Part shown: positions 1 through 5,913 of the stretch, in pieces | Position numbering within the stretch: the first letter of the stretch is position 1 | How the letters are laid out: the number at the start of each line of letters is the position of its first letter | NCBI RefSeq assembly: GCF_905187505.1 | Contig: NZ_CAJJIC010000109.1 | Location: 1-8,305 of the forward strand | DNA from: an uncultured Mailhella sp. | Lineage (GTDB): Bacteria; Desulfobacterota; Desulfovibrionia; Desulfovibrionales; Desulfovibrionaceae | DNA: 8,305 bases | Direction of reading: 5' to 3' | Position numbers and translations under genes: made by a program | Notes under the pieces: generated by a model | Databases searched by the model: none | What the model saw: only the letters and a program-made list of their open reading frames with translations | Told to the model about the DNA's origin: nothing

Positions 1-491
1 GTTGGAAAATAGAGGAGAGTATGGCGAAGAGAATCAAGGTCGATAAATATCCCGGAGTATATTATCGTGAGGAAGCACGAATCTCCGGGAAGGGAATCGA
101 AAAGGTATACTATATTGTTTTCAAAAAAGAAGGCGTAACCCGGGAGGAGAAGGTCGGAAGGCAATATGCAGACAACATGACGCCTGCGAAGGCCTCTCAC
201 ATCCGCAGCGAGAGAATTGAGAATAAGCGAAAGTCTCCCAAGGAAATCAGGCTGGAAAGAAAGCAGCAAAAAGCGAACAGTCGGGTCACTCTGGAATTTC
301 TATACGAAGAGTACAAGAAGATGTTTCCTGAGAAAAAGAATCTGGGAACGCTAGATGGCTTCATGAGAAACCATCTAAATAAGATAAAGACTCTGGAGGT
401 TGTCGATATAACAACCAGACATGTGGAGGATGTGAAAGAGCTCGCGTATCGGAAGAGTCTTTCGGATCAGACCGTCCACCATATTCTTGCA

Positions 492-511
492 CTAGATAGT
501 GTCGTCAAATT
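492..511 (+). repeat. IS terminal inverted repeat, left copy
   Basis: This 20-bp sequence matches the reverse complement of 1311-1330 without a mismatch. It includes the TA target duplication. The transposase stop codon (TGA on the minus strand, 505-507) lies inside it. Confidence 0.9.
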
Positions 512-1265
512 ATGTTTGCCCACAAAGATATGCATCTGATTTGAACGGCGGCAAGAAAAGATGCACATCTTTTGGCATATCGTGTGGCAATTCCCCGCCA
601 GCGCTTGAGATGGAGAAAAGCATTCTCGACAAGATGCCTGACTTTGTAGAGCTCTCTGTCATAGTTGCGTGATATTTTACGACTTCTCTTTGGCGGGATG
701 ACAACCTGGAAACCGGATTCACCTGCTTTGCGGAGAATACTCTCCGTATCGTAGCCTCTATCAGCCAAAAGTGCCCCGGCACTCAACCCGTCAATCAACG
801 CACAGGCCTCTTTGCAATCAGCTCGGGTACCTTCTGTAACAATAACTCTGACCGGCATACCATGCGCATCCACGGCCAGGTGTATTTTTGAGTTGAGCCC
901 CCTTTTGTGCGGCTCATGGCCTCATTACCTCCCGCAGCGCCCGCCGCATGGGGATGTACTTTGCAATGACTGGCATCAATGATGAGCCATTCAAAATCAG
1001 GTTCGACAATGAGAGCTTCGAGTATTTTCTCCCAAACTCCCCGATCTCGCCATCGGCAGAAGCGGCGATGTGTATTTTTCCAGTCGCCAAGATCGGGGGG
1101 TAAATCCCGCCACGGAGCCCCGGTTCTCAGTATCCAGAAGACGGCGTTGATAAACAATCGGTTATCGGCGGAAGGACGACCGACAGAGCCTTTGGAACCG
1201 GGAAGAAGTTTTTCAATATTTGCCCATACCTTGTCGGAAATATCATGCCTCCGATGTGCCGCCAT
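505..1265 (-). CDS. IS5-family transposase, two frames joined by a -1 frameshift
   Basis: The first frame starts best at the ATG at 1265 (MAAHRRHDISDKVW), 5 nt after GAGGAGAG; an ATG at 1280 lies upstream but without such a site. It holds the IS5-type N-terminal region (GRPSADNRLFINAVFWILRT, then GAPWRDLPPDLGDW) and the first catalytic Asp in IIDASHCKVHPHA. The second frame, in the -1 register, supplies the second Asp (LLADRGYDT) and the Y-(2)-R-(3)-E-(6)-K signature in YKVRHLVENAFLHLK. The frames join cleanly only at the run AAAAGGGGG (minus strand, 906-898), where a -1 slip gives KGGLNSKIHLAVDAHGM. The full product would be about 253 residues. Paired frames of this kind are known in the IS427 group, so this is probably programmed slippage and not decay. 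Confidence 0.85.
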
Positions 1266-1293
1266 ATGGTCTCTCCTCATTGTAAGTGAAGAG

Positions 1294-1299
1294 ATTATA
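1294..1299 (-). promoter_or_regulatory. Transposase promoter, extended -10 box
   Basis: The minus strand reads TGTTATAAT, a consensus -10 with the TGn extension, about 30 nt upstream of the transposase start. No good -35 is seen; the matching position falls in the terminal inverted repeat. An extended -10 can act without one. Confidence 0.5.
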
Positions 1300-1310
1300 A
1301 CATACTTTTA

Positions 1311-1330
1311 AATTTGACGACACTATCTAG
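1311..1330 (-). repeat. IS terminal inverted repeat, right copy
   Basis: This is the perfect inverted partner of 492-511. The next base outside, 1331, resumes the interrupted integrase frame. Confidence 0.9.
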
Positions 1331-1360
1331 TTGAAAATGTCAATATAAAATCAAAGAAAA

Positions 1361-1815
1361 GAAACACCCCCACGTGCGTGGGGAAGACAATAAACTTCAT
1401 GTATTCATCGCAGGAACTTTAGAAACACCCCCACGTGCGTGGGGAAGACGAAGTGCGCCGCTACAAGACCGGAAACATCAAGGAAACACCCCCACGTGCG
1501 TGGGGAAGACATCCAGGGAACACCATTCCCCGCAGTTTTCGCAGAAACACCCCCACGTGCGTGGGGAAGACTATTTCAGTGTTGCCTTTTTCCTTCTTTG
1601 GCCTGAAACACCCCCACGTGCGTGAGGAAGACAGCTCGCCCTCGACAATGACAAGACTTCTTGCAGAAACACCCCCACGTGCGTGGGGAAGACCGGAGCG
1701 GATGCACTTCTGCACGAGTCGCGCCAGAAACACCCCCACGTGCGTGGGGAAGACCTGTCAACTTTGGCTCAAGCGGCTCCGCAAGCAGAAACACCCCCAC
1801 GTGCGTGGGGAAGAC
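1361..1815 (-). CRISPR. Type I-E CRISPR array, 8 repeats and 7 spacers
   Basis: Repeats of 28 nt lie at 1361, 1422, 1483, 1544, 1605, 1666, 1727 and 1788 (each +27). All seven spacers are exactly 33 nt, giving a period of 61. On the plus strand the repeat reads GAAACAC, then CCCCAC-GTGC-GTGGGG as a 6-bp stem, then AAGAC. In the crRNA sense (minus strand) it starts GTCTTCCCC and ends GTGTTTC, like other type I-E repeats, so Cas6e cutting would leave a 5' handle of GUGUUUC plus one spacer base. Seven repeats are identical. The one at 1605-1632 has G to A at its 21st base, which keeps a G-U pair in the RNA. The leader end should be on the right, next to cas2. The left (old) end carries no degenerate repeat and abuts the integrase remnant. 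Confidence 0.98.
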
Positions 1816-1846
1816 CCTGACATATTATTGAACTTTTTGGTGCAGG
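1816..1846 (-). promoter_or_regulatory. Short AT-rich leader-side segment between cas2 and the array
   Basis: Only 31 nt separate the cas2 stop codon from the leader-side repeat. The segment is AT-rich (minus strand: AAAAAGTTCAATAATATG). Any leader signals used in spacer acquisition must either lie here or reach into the cas2 coding sequence. No clear promoter is seen, so the array is probably read through from cas1-cas2. Confidence 0.4.
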
Positions 1847-2137
1847 TCAAATGATCGGATCGTCTTTTTCCAGAACGAGCTGCAGACCGGAAATTTCCGT
1901 CAGCCGTCGCCGCGGGTCCCCCCTGCCGTATATTTTGTAGCCCGGAGCCTTGCCGATGCGCTGAAAAATCAGCAGACCGCTTTGGGGCGGGCAGCTTTTC
2001 AGAAGATACTCGACGACGTGCCGGGCCACGGAATCCTTGACGCCGGAAATGAAGACGTTGGCCCTCGGTTCGATGAACCAGAGCTTCATGCGTCCACGCA
2101 CGGCGGGAGGCAGGTCATTGGCGATGACGACGAGCAA
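1847..2137 (-). CDS. cas2: Cas2, type I-E
   Basis: This 96-residue protein belongs to the Cas2 form found in type I-E systems (as in E. coli). With Cas1 it forms the complex that captures and inserts new spacers. It shows the family N-terminus MLVVIANDLPPAVRGRMKLW, followed by IEPRANVFISGV, and ends with a C-terminal strand-rich segment (SGLQLVLEKDD). The start is a TTG at 2137-2135, chosen because AGGAG stands 6 nt upstream and because the protein then aligns with the family start. It overlaps the end of cas1 by 23 nt, which points to translational coupling. The CRISPR array follows 31 nt after the stop. Confidence 0.95.
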   Translation of the reverse strand: MLVVIANDLPPAVRGRMKLWFIEPRANVFISGVKDSVARHVVEYLLKSCPPQSGLLIFQRIGKAPGYKIYGRGDPRRRLTEISGLQLVLEKDDPII

Positions 2138-3014
2138 CGTTTTCTCCTATCAGGCTTTCGATGTCTCCCGGGATGCGGGCAAGAAGATCCATGTCCAGCA
2201 CGCGTCTGCGGAACGCTTCGGACACGGCGTATTTGTTGTATTCTCCGGCCAGGGAGAGTGTGAGCGAAAAGGCGAGGTCCACGCACAGTTCCCCCTTGTA
2301 GAGATCCGCAAGGTCATAGATGAAGGGCAGAGGACTGCCTGAATGGATGAATCCCAGATGCGGAGAGTAGCCGAGAGAGTGCACGCAGGAACAGAGTATG
2401 CCGTACAGGGCGGCATTGGCGGCCGTGAGTATCTGATTGGTCACGTCGCTCAACTCAAAGTTGCCGGGAGTGAAGGAGCGTCCCTTCCAGCCCACGTTGT
2501 ACTGACGGGCCTTTTCGTCGTAGAGATTGCGCACCCGCAGTCCTTCCATGCCCATCATTTCCTGAAGGCTCTTGCCGTTCAGATCGGCGTCGGGAAAGCG
2601 CCGGGCAAAGAAGGCGCGAGCCACCGACACGGAATGTTCGGGATGCGCGGCAAGCCGCGCCTGCCGCAGAATATTGCGGCTGCTTGCCGTGGGGGTGTGG
2701 CCTGCCGCATAAAAAAGCAGGGAATCTTCCCCCACCCAGCAGAGCGAGCAGTTCGCCGCGGCTGCGGTTTTCACGGCCTCGTGCGTGACGCTCGTGCCCG
2801 GACCGAGAAGCAGGGCGGCTATGGTGGCCACGGGCAGACGGACGCGGTTGCCCTCGGCGTCGATCCATTTCAGGCTGCTGTCGTCTATTTCCAGCCTCCC
2901 GCGTTCAAGATACAAAAAGGGATATTTTTCGGAAACGCGCGGCAACGTCTCGCGCGTGACGGGTATGAACAGGCGCTGCCTGGATTCCGAAGAAAAGCGG
3001 GGGGGCTGGGCCAT
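2115..3014 (-). CDS. cas1: Cas1 integrase, type I-E
   Basis: This 299-residue protein is the catalytic subunit of the Cas1-Cas2 spacer integrase. The metal-binding residues are visible: Glu157 in MMGMEGLRVRNLY, His224 in LGFIHSG, and Asp237 in YDLADLYK. Their spacing (67 and 13 residues) equals that of Glu141, His208 and Asp221 in E. coli Cas1. The ATG at 3014 is preceded by GGGGAG and begins MAQPPRF. The frame stays open far upstream, but that part merely translates CRISPR repeats and is rejected. The gene lies 113 nt after the end of the small second array and overlaps cas2 by 23 nt. It looks intact, so acquisition should be possible. Confidence 0.96.
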   Translation of the reverse strand: MAQPPRFSSESRQRLFIPVTRETLPRVSEKYPFLYLERGRLEIDDSSLKWIDAEGNRVRLPVATIAALLLGPGTSVTHEAVKTAAAANCSLCWVGEDSLLFYAAGHTPTASSRNILRQARLAAHPEHSVSVARAFFARRFPDADLNGKSLQEMMGMEGLRVRNLYDEKARQYNVGWKGRSFTPGNFELSDVTNQILTAANAALYGILCSCVHSLGYSPHLGFIHSGSPLPFIYDLADLYKGELCVDLAFSLTLSLAGEYNKYAVSEAFRRRVLDMDLLARIPGDIESLIGENVARRHRQ

Positions 3015-3127
3015 GGCGTTCTCCCCGGGGCTCGGCGGCCCCGCTGCGGCGCGTGACGGAGCGGGGCAGGGAAACGCTCTCTCCCGCAGCCGCAGGATGG
3101 TTTCAATGCACTTAAAGCAATTGTTGA

Positions 3128-3277
3128 AGGTTTGAACCCCGCGAGGGGGAAAGACAATGGCGGGCTGCCGAAGCCGAAGGGATGCGCGGAAACACCCCCA
3201 CGTGCGTGGGGAAGACCCCGCGCGTCCCTCCCGTACAAGGGCAACGTGAGAAACACCCCCATGTGCGTGGGGAAGAG
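3128..3277 (-). CRISPR. Second, small CRISPR array inside the cas operon
   Basis: The repeat at 3189-3216 is identical to the main-array consensus. The repeat at 3250-3277 differs at two bases (C13 to T, C28 to G in plus-strand numbering). The spacer between them (3217-3249) is 33 nt. A third, strongly diverged repeat ends at 3155 with GGGGGAAAGAC after CCCC-GCGA. The gap from it to the next repeat (3156-3188) is again exactly 33 nt, which supports it as a decayed terminal repeat. About 15 of 28 bases match, nearly all in its right-hand 19. In the crRNA sense the worst repeat is therefore at the far end from the leader, the usual place for decay. The array separates cas5e from cas1. Confidence 0.87.
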
Positions 3278-3428
3278 GCCGAAGGTCCCGCGAGCTTCGC
3301 AAAGCCCGTTCTCTGCGCTTTGCAGTGCCTTTCTCGACGCGGCGGGCAGTTTTGCGGTTCGCCCCGCGTCGCGGGCACGTCCTCGATCCCGCCCCTTGCG
3401 GATGTCCGGCAAAGGGCGGGAAGACCGG
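3278..3428. other. Non-coding gap between cas5e and the small array, with hairpins
   Basis: These 151 bases are GC-rich and I see no gene in them. Three inverted repeats stand out: GCAAAGC/GCTTTGC (3299-3305 and 3317-3323), a GC-rich one around 3361-3376, and CCCGCCC/GGGCGGG (3388-3394 and 3414-3420) just after the cas5e stop. None is followed by a T-run on the minus strand, so I do not call an intrinsic terminator. They might slow transcription or protect the 3' end of the effector mRNA. Any leader of the small array would lie here. Confidence 0.5.
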
Positions 3429-4139
3429 TCACTCCTGCATGAGGTCGACGACGGTCACGGTTCTGTCTTCATAGCGCTTGTACAGGCCGAAGTTCACGGG
3501 CACGTCGTTGAGAATCATGACCTCGCCTTCGTCGTGCTTCCCTCCGATCACCTTGAGCACGGCCCTGCGTTTCTTTTCCTCCGCCACGGCCCGGGCACGG
3601 GCGAGAGCCTCTTCTTCGTTGTCGAAAAAGCCGCGGAACACCATGTCCGTGGGGATGCAGTTTCGGCGTCCGAGGCAGATGGGCCACACCGGGGCCTCAA
3701 GGCCCGCCGCCACTTCCTCTTCCATGGCTTCCGGCACGGCCAGCGCGCAGGCATAGGCCATGTCCTGCACGTAATAGCGATACGTCAGCTTGGTGCCCGC
3801 CCCCACGGGTCTTTTGCCGTCCGTCTTCTTGGGAATGAGCATGTCCTGCCACGGGTCGCGGCTGTCGTAGCCGCTGCCCACCATATGGAAATCCTGGAGA
3901 AGCGGTTCGCGCCGGGGCCTGCCGAAACGGTCCACGGGTGCGAAGGCAAGCACGGTCTGCGGCAGATCCTTCATGGCGGCGAGCCACTCGCGCTGTTCTC
4001 CGCCTCTTCCCATGGCGCAGCACAGCAGGCCGAGTACGCCGGAGCGCGTGGGGAAGGGGAGCGTGTCGCGCCTGCCGTAGCGGGAACCGGCCCCCCAGGA
4101 CTGAAGGGGCCCTTCCAGCCAGAGAAGCAGCGTTCTCAT
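3429..4139 (-). CDS. cas5e: Cas5e, Cascade subunit
   Basis: This 236-residue protein is the Cascade subunit that caps the crRNA 5' handle. Its N-terminus is typical: LLLWLEGPLQSWGAGSRYG, then RRDTLPFPTRSGVLGLLCCAMG, the Cas5 strand followed by the PT(R/K)SGV-GLL motif. The length is close to the usual 225-240. The ATG at 4139 overlaps the cas7e stop in an ATGA, so the two are translationally coupled. After its stop the operon enters a 151-nt non-coding stretch and the small array. Nothing appears to be missing. Confidence 0.95.
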   Translation of the reverse strand: MRTLLLWLEGPLQSWGAGSRYGRRDTLPFPTRSGVLGLLCCAMGRGGEQREWLAAMKDLPQTVLAFAPVDRFGRPRREPLLQDFHMVGSGYDSRDPWQDMLIPKKTDGKRPVGAGTKLTYRYYVQDMAYACALAVPEAMEEEVAAGLEAPVWPICLGRRNCIPTDMVFRGFFDNEEEALARARAVAEEKKRRAVLKVIGGKHDEGEVMILNDVPVNFGLYKRYEDRTVTVVDLMQE

Positions 4140-5203
4140 GCCTGCGCCTCGAAGGGAGCGACGAAGGCGGCGAGACCTTCGGCAAGTTCGTCTATGGATA
4201 TCTCGGCATCGGCCCTGCCGAAGGTGAATTCGGCCTTTTTGCCGTACAGGGATCCGGCCTGCTTTTCCTGCCGGACAAGAGCCGCGTCCAGCGCGGCGAT
4301 GCTGGGCGCAAGATACCCGTTCTGCGCGCGCACCGGAGACTCGAAGCTGACCTGCATGCCCTGTCCCCTGCGCACGAGCACGCGGGCGTAGTCCCAGAGA
4401 TGCAGACCGGTCTGCGTGGTCTGACGGGCCGAGGGCACGGCCAGATACAGCGCCTTCACGAAGCTCGACACCGCATGGGCGAGGCCGACGCCTTTAAGCG
4501 TTTCGGCAAGCTGGCCGAGATCGAGGCTCACGTAGCGGTAGTAGGTGGCGGAATTGAATTCCAGACTGCCCATGTGCGCGGACCCCTGCGTGATGATGCC
4601 CATGGGATCGTCGTCGAGCGCGGTGAAGAATTCCACTTCGCTGTCGGCTCTGTGCGTGGAAATGGCGTGGGCGAAGCTGGCCGCGGCGGACACGTTGAGT
4701 TCGGGAGCCTGCGCCACCATGCGGCCGAACAGCGCGATGTCGAGGCCGTCTTCGGCTGGTTTGAAGTGATTCTTATGGATTTTTTTGAACTCTGCGGTCA
4801 GGGCGTTCTTCTTGATCGCCGCCTCGATGGAGAAGTCGTGTGCAAGCGCGAATTCCGCGATGGCGCTGGCCTCGCTCTCCGAGAAGAAAAGCAGCGTGTC
4901 GTCCACGAGCACCTTGGCGAAGGCCGCGGCAAATTCTCGGGCCTTGGCGTCGTCGGCTACGGCCTTCAGGCAGGCGTCGGCCAGCACGCCTTCCACCTGC
5001 TTGGTGCGCAGGGCCGTTTTCACGCCGAGCTTCTGAAGTTCCATGCGCACCTGCCGCTTCCAGCACTGGGAGCTCACCCGGGCGCGGGTGACGCCGCCCA
5101 CCACGGCGCTTTTCGGCGCGCCCACGTCGTCGCGGTTCAGGCAGGTGACGGGGAAGGACTGGAGAATGTGAAATTCGATGCGGTAGCCTTTAAGTTCGTT
5201 CAT
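4136..5203 (-). CDS. cas7e: Cas7e, Cascade backbone subunit
   Basis: This 355-residue protein is the backbone subunit, present in six copies in known type I-E Cascades, that wraps the crRNA spacer. The N-terminus is diagnostic: FHILQSFPVTCLNRDDVGAPK, followed by GGVTRARVSSQCWKRQVR. The E. coli protein is 363 residues, so this is full length. The ATG at 5203 has AGGA six bases upstream. The frame is open further upstream, but that part lacks family similarity. The gene ends in an ATGA overlap with cas5e and is preceded by a 92-nt gap holding a stem-loop, unlike the tight junctions elsewhere in the operon. Confidence 0.96.
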   Translation of the reverse strand: MNELKGYRIEFHILQSFPVTCLNRDDVGAPKSAVVGGVTRARVSSQCWKRQVRMELQKLGVKTALRTKQVEGVLADACLKAVADDAKAREFAAAFAKVLVDDTLLFFSESEASAIAEFALAHDFSIEAAIKKNALTAEFKKIHKNHFKPAEDGLDIALFGRMVAQAPELNVSAAASFAHAISTHRADSEVEFFTALDDDPMGIITQGSAHMGSLEFNSATYYRYVSLDLGQLAETLKGVGLAHAVSSFVKALYLAVPSARQTTQTGLHLWDYARVLVRRGQGMQVSFESPVRAQNGYLAPSIAALDAALVRQEKQAGSLYGKKAEFTFGRADAEISIDELAEGLAAFVAPFEAQA

Positions 5204-5295
5204 GACATGTCCTTTATGTGAAGGCTGAAATATTAGGATGGGCCCGGCGGTCCGGGCGGAAGAAAACGGAGAGCGGTTTCGAGCCGTGCGGAGCC
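5204..5295 (-). other. Gap between cas6e and cas7e with a stem-loop
   Basis: This 92-nt gap is the only loose junction among the effector genes. It contains GCCCGG-CGGT-CCGGGC at 5242-5257, a perfect 6-bp stem with a 4-nt loop. There is no T-run after it on the minus strand. It may be an mRNA stabiliser or processing block that helps raise Cas7e output relative to the other subunits; this is inference. A TAATAT lies after it on the minus strand, but no matching -35 is seen. Confidence 0.4.
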
Positions 5296-5913
5296 TCATG
5301 CGTCGTCGAAGGAAAACGCGAGAGGAGCAAGCTGAAGCAGCCCGCAGCCGAAGGCCTTGCCGTGGCCTATGCCGCATCGGAAGCTGCGGATGAAGCGCTC
5401 CCTGTCAGAGACGGACAGCGTGCCCGTGATTCTGGCCTTGCCGAGCGTGACGTTTCTGCCGTCCTTCTGGAAGATGTCCACCGAAATGTCCGCCACCTGC
5501 ACGGTTTCGGGGCGCGGCGCAAAGCCCCACGAAGGAGCCCTGGAAAGAAACCACGTCTCCACGGCCTCGCGTCCGCGCACGGCCTCGCGCTTTCGGGAAG
5601 CGCGGTCCCTTCGCACGGGATTGATGATGATTTCAAAGCGGTAGTCCTGAAAGTCAAGAAAGCTGTCAGGAAGAGGACGGCTTTCGAGACGGCCGAATTC
5701 CGGTGTTTCGGCTTCGCGCTCGGAGAGCACGAGGATGCGCCGCACCCCGTTTTTTCCGCCCTTGTCCGCAAAGAGAAAGCCGCTTCTGCCTTCCGCGCCG
5801 CGTCGCACGTCCGGGAACAGTCCGTACACGGCCCGGTGCAGGGAATAGCCGTCCGTGAGGCGCAGAGCCCGGCAGTCGCGCAGCGTGAGAAGATACTGGC
5901 TGACGTACATCAT
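5296..5913 (-). CDS. cas6e: Cas6e crRNA endoribonuclease
   Basis: This 205-residue protein cuts the repeat hairpin and stays bound to the crRNA 3' end within Cascade. Tyr23 and His26 in DGYSLHRAVYG sit at the same numbers as the catalytic Tyr23/His26 of Thermus Cas6e. The C-terminal glycine-rich loop GIGHGKAFGCGLLQLAP is typical of the family. The start is the ATG at 5913, overlapping the stop of the upstream gene (ATGA); a second ATG follows at once at 5910. In E. coli the order is cas7-cas5-cas6e, while here cas6e comes before cas7e. The hairpin it must recognise is the CCCCAC/GUGGGG stem of the repeats and perhaps the altered stems of the small RNA at 8114-8192. Confidence 0.95.
   Translation of the reverse strand: MMYVSQYLLTLRDCRALRLTDGYSLHRAVYGLFPDVRRGAEGRSGFLFADKGGKNGVRRILVLSEREAETPEFGRLESRPLPDSFLDFQDYRFEIIINPVRRDRASRKREAVRGREAVETWFLSRAPSWGFAPRPETVQVADISVDIFQKDGRNVTLGKARITGTLSVSDRERFIRSFRCGIGHGKAFGCGLLQLAPLAFSFDDA

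Larger units (their letters stand above)
495..1327 (-). mobile_element. IS5-family insertion sequence, IS427-like
   Basis: The element is about 833 bp and encodes a DDE transposase in two overlapping frames on the minus strand. Perfect 20-bp inverted repeats (CTAGATAGTGTCGTCAAATT) lie at 492-511 and, inverted, at 1311-1330. They include a palindromic CTAG. The outer TA at 493-494 and 1328-1329 is best read as a 2-bp target duplication, which is usual for the IS427 group. A 4-bp CTAG duplication would give the same reconstructed target. Both ends and both reading frames are intact, so it could still move. Confidence 0.87.
21..1360 (+). pseudogene. Tyrosine recombinase (integrase), N-terminal remnant split by an IS
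   Basis: The frame opens with ATG at 21 behind an AGGAG-type ribosome site. It encodes about 158 residues resembling the N-terminal arm and SAM-like core-binding domain of prophage or island tyrosine integrases: a YYIVFKK strand, a basic KSPKEIRLERK segment, and a helical part ending TVHHILAL. The IS enters after codon CTA at 492-494. If the IS and one target copy are removed, the frame runs on from 1330 as VENVNIKSKK and meets the first CRISPR repeat at 1361. The catalytic domain with its R-H-R-Y residues is absent, so no active recombinase can be made. Base composition is more AT-rich than the cas genes. Family assignment rests on overall resemblance, because the diagnostic catalytic half is missing. 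Confidence 0.75.

Noticed and set aside
1374..1854. Open frames across the main array with repeated HPHVRGED, NTPTCVGK or ETPPRAWGR units
   Set aside because: They are translations of the 28-nt CRISPR repeats in different frames. No ribosome sites or family similarity support them.
3071..3098. A possible fourth decayed repeat left of the small array (starts GAAAC; in crRNA sense ends GCGTTTC)
   Set aside because: About half the bases match, there is no paired stem, and the distance to the next repeat is 29 nt instead of 33.
3015..3302. N-terminal extension of cas1 up to 3302
   Set aside because: The extension translates CRISPR repeats of the small array and the gap. The family start and a GGGGAG site are at 3014.
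3311..3338. In-phase position for another repeat to the right of the small array
   Set aside because: Only about 5 of 28 bases match. There is no repeat there.
3388..3425. Hairpin with GGGCGGGAAGAC that resembles a repeat end
   Set aside because: It is out of phase with the 61-nt period and lacks the GAAACAC side. It is better seen as a GC-rich hairpin after cas5e.
3132..5221. Long plus-strand frames opposite cas5e, cas7e and the gap
   Set aside because: They are shadows of GC-rich genes on the other strand, without ribosome sites or recognisable domains.
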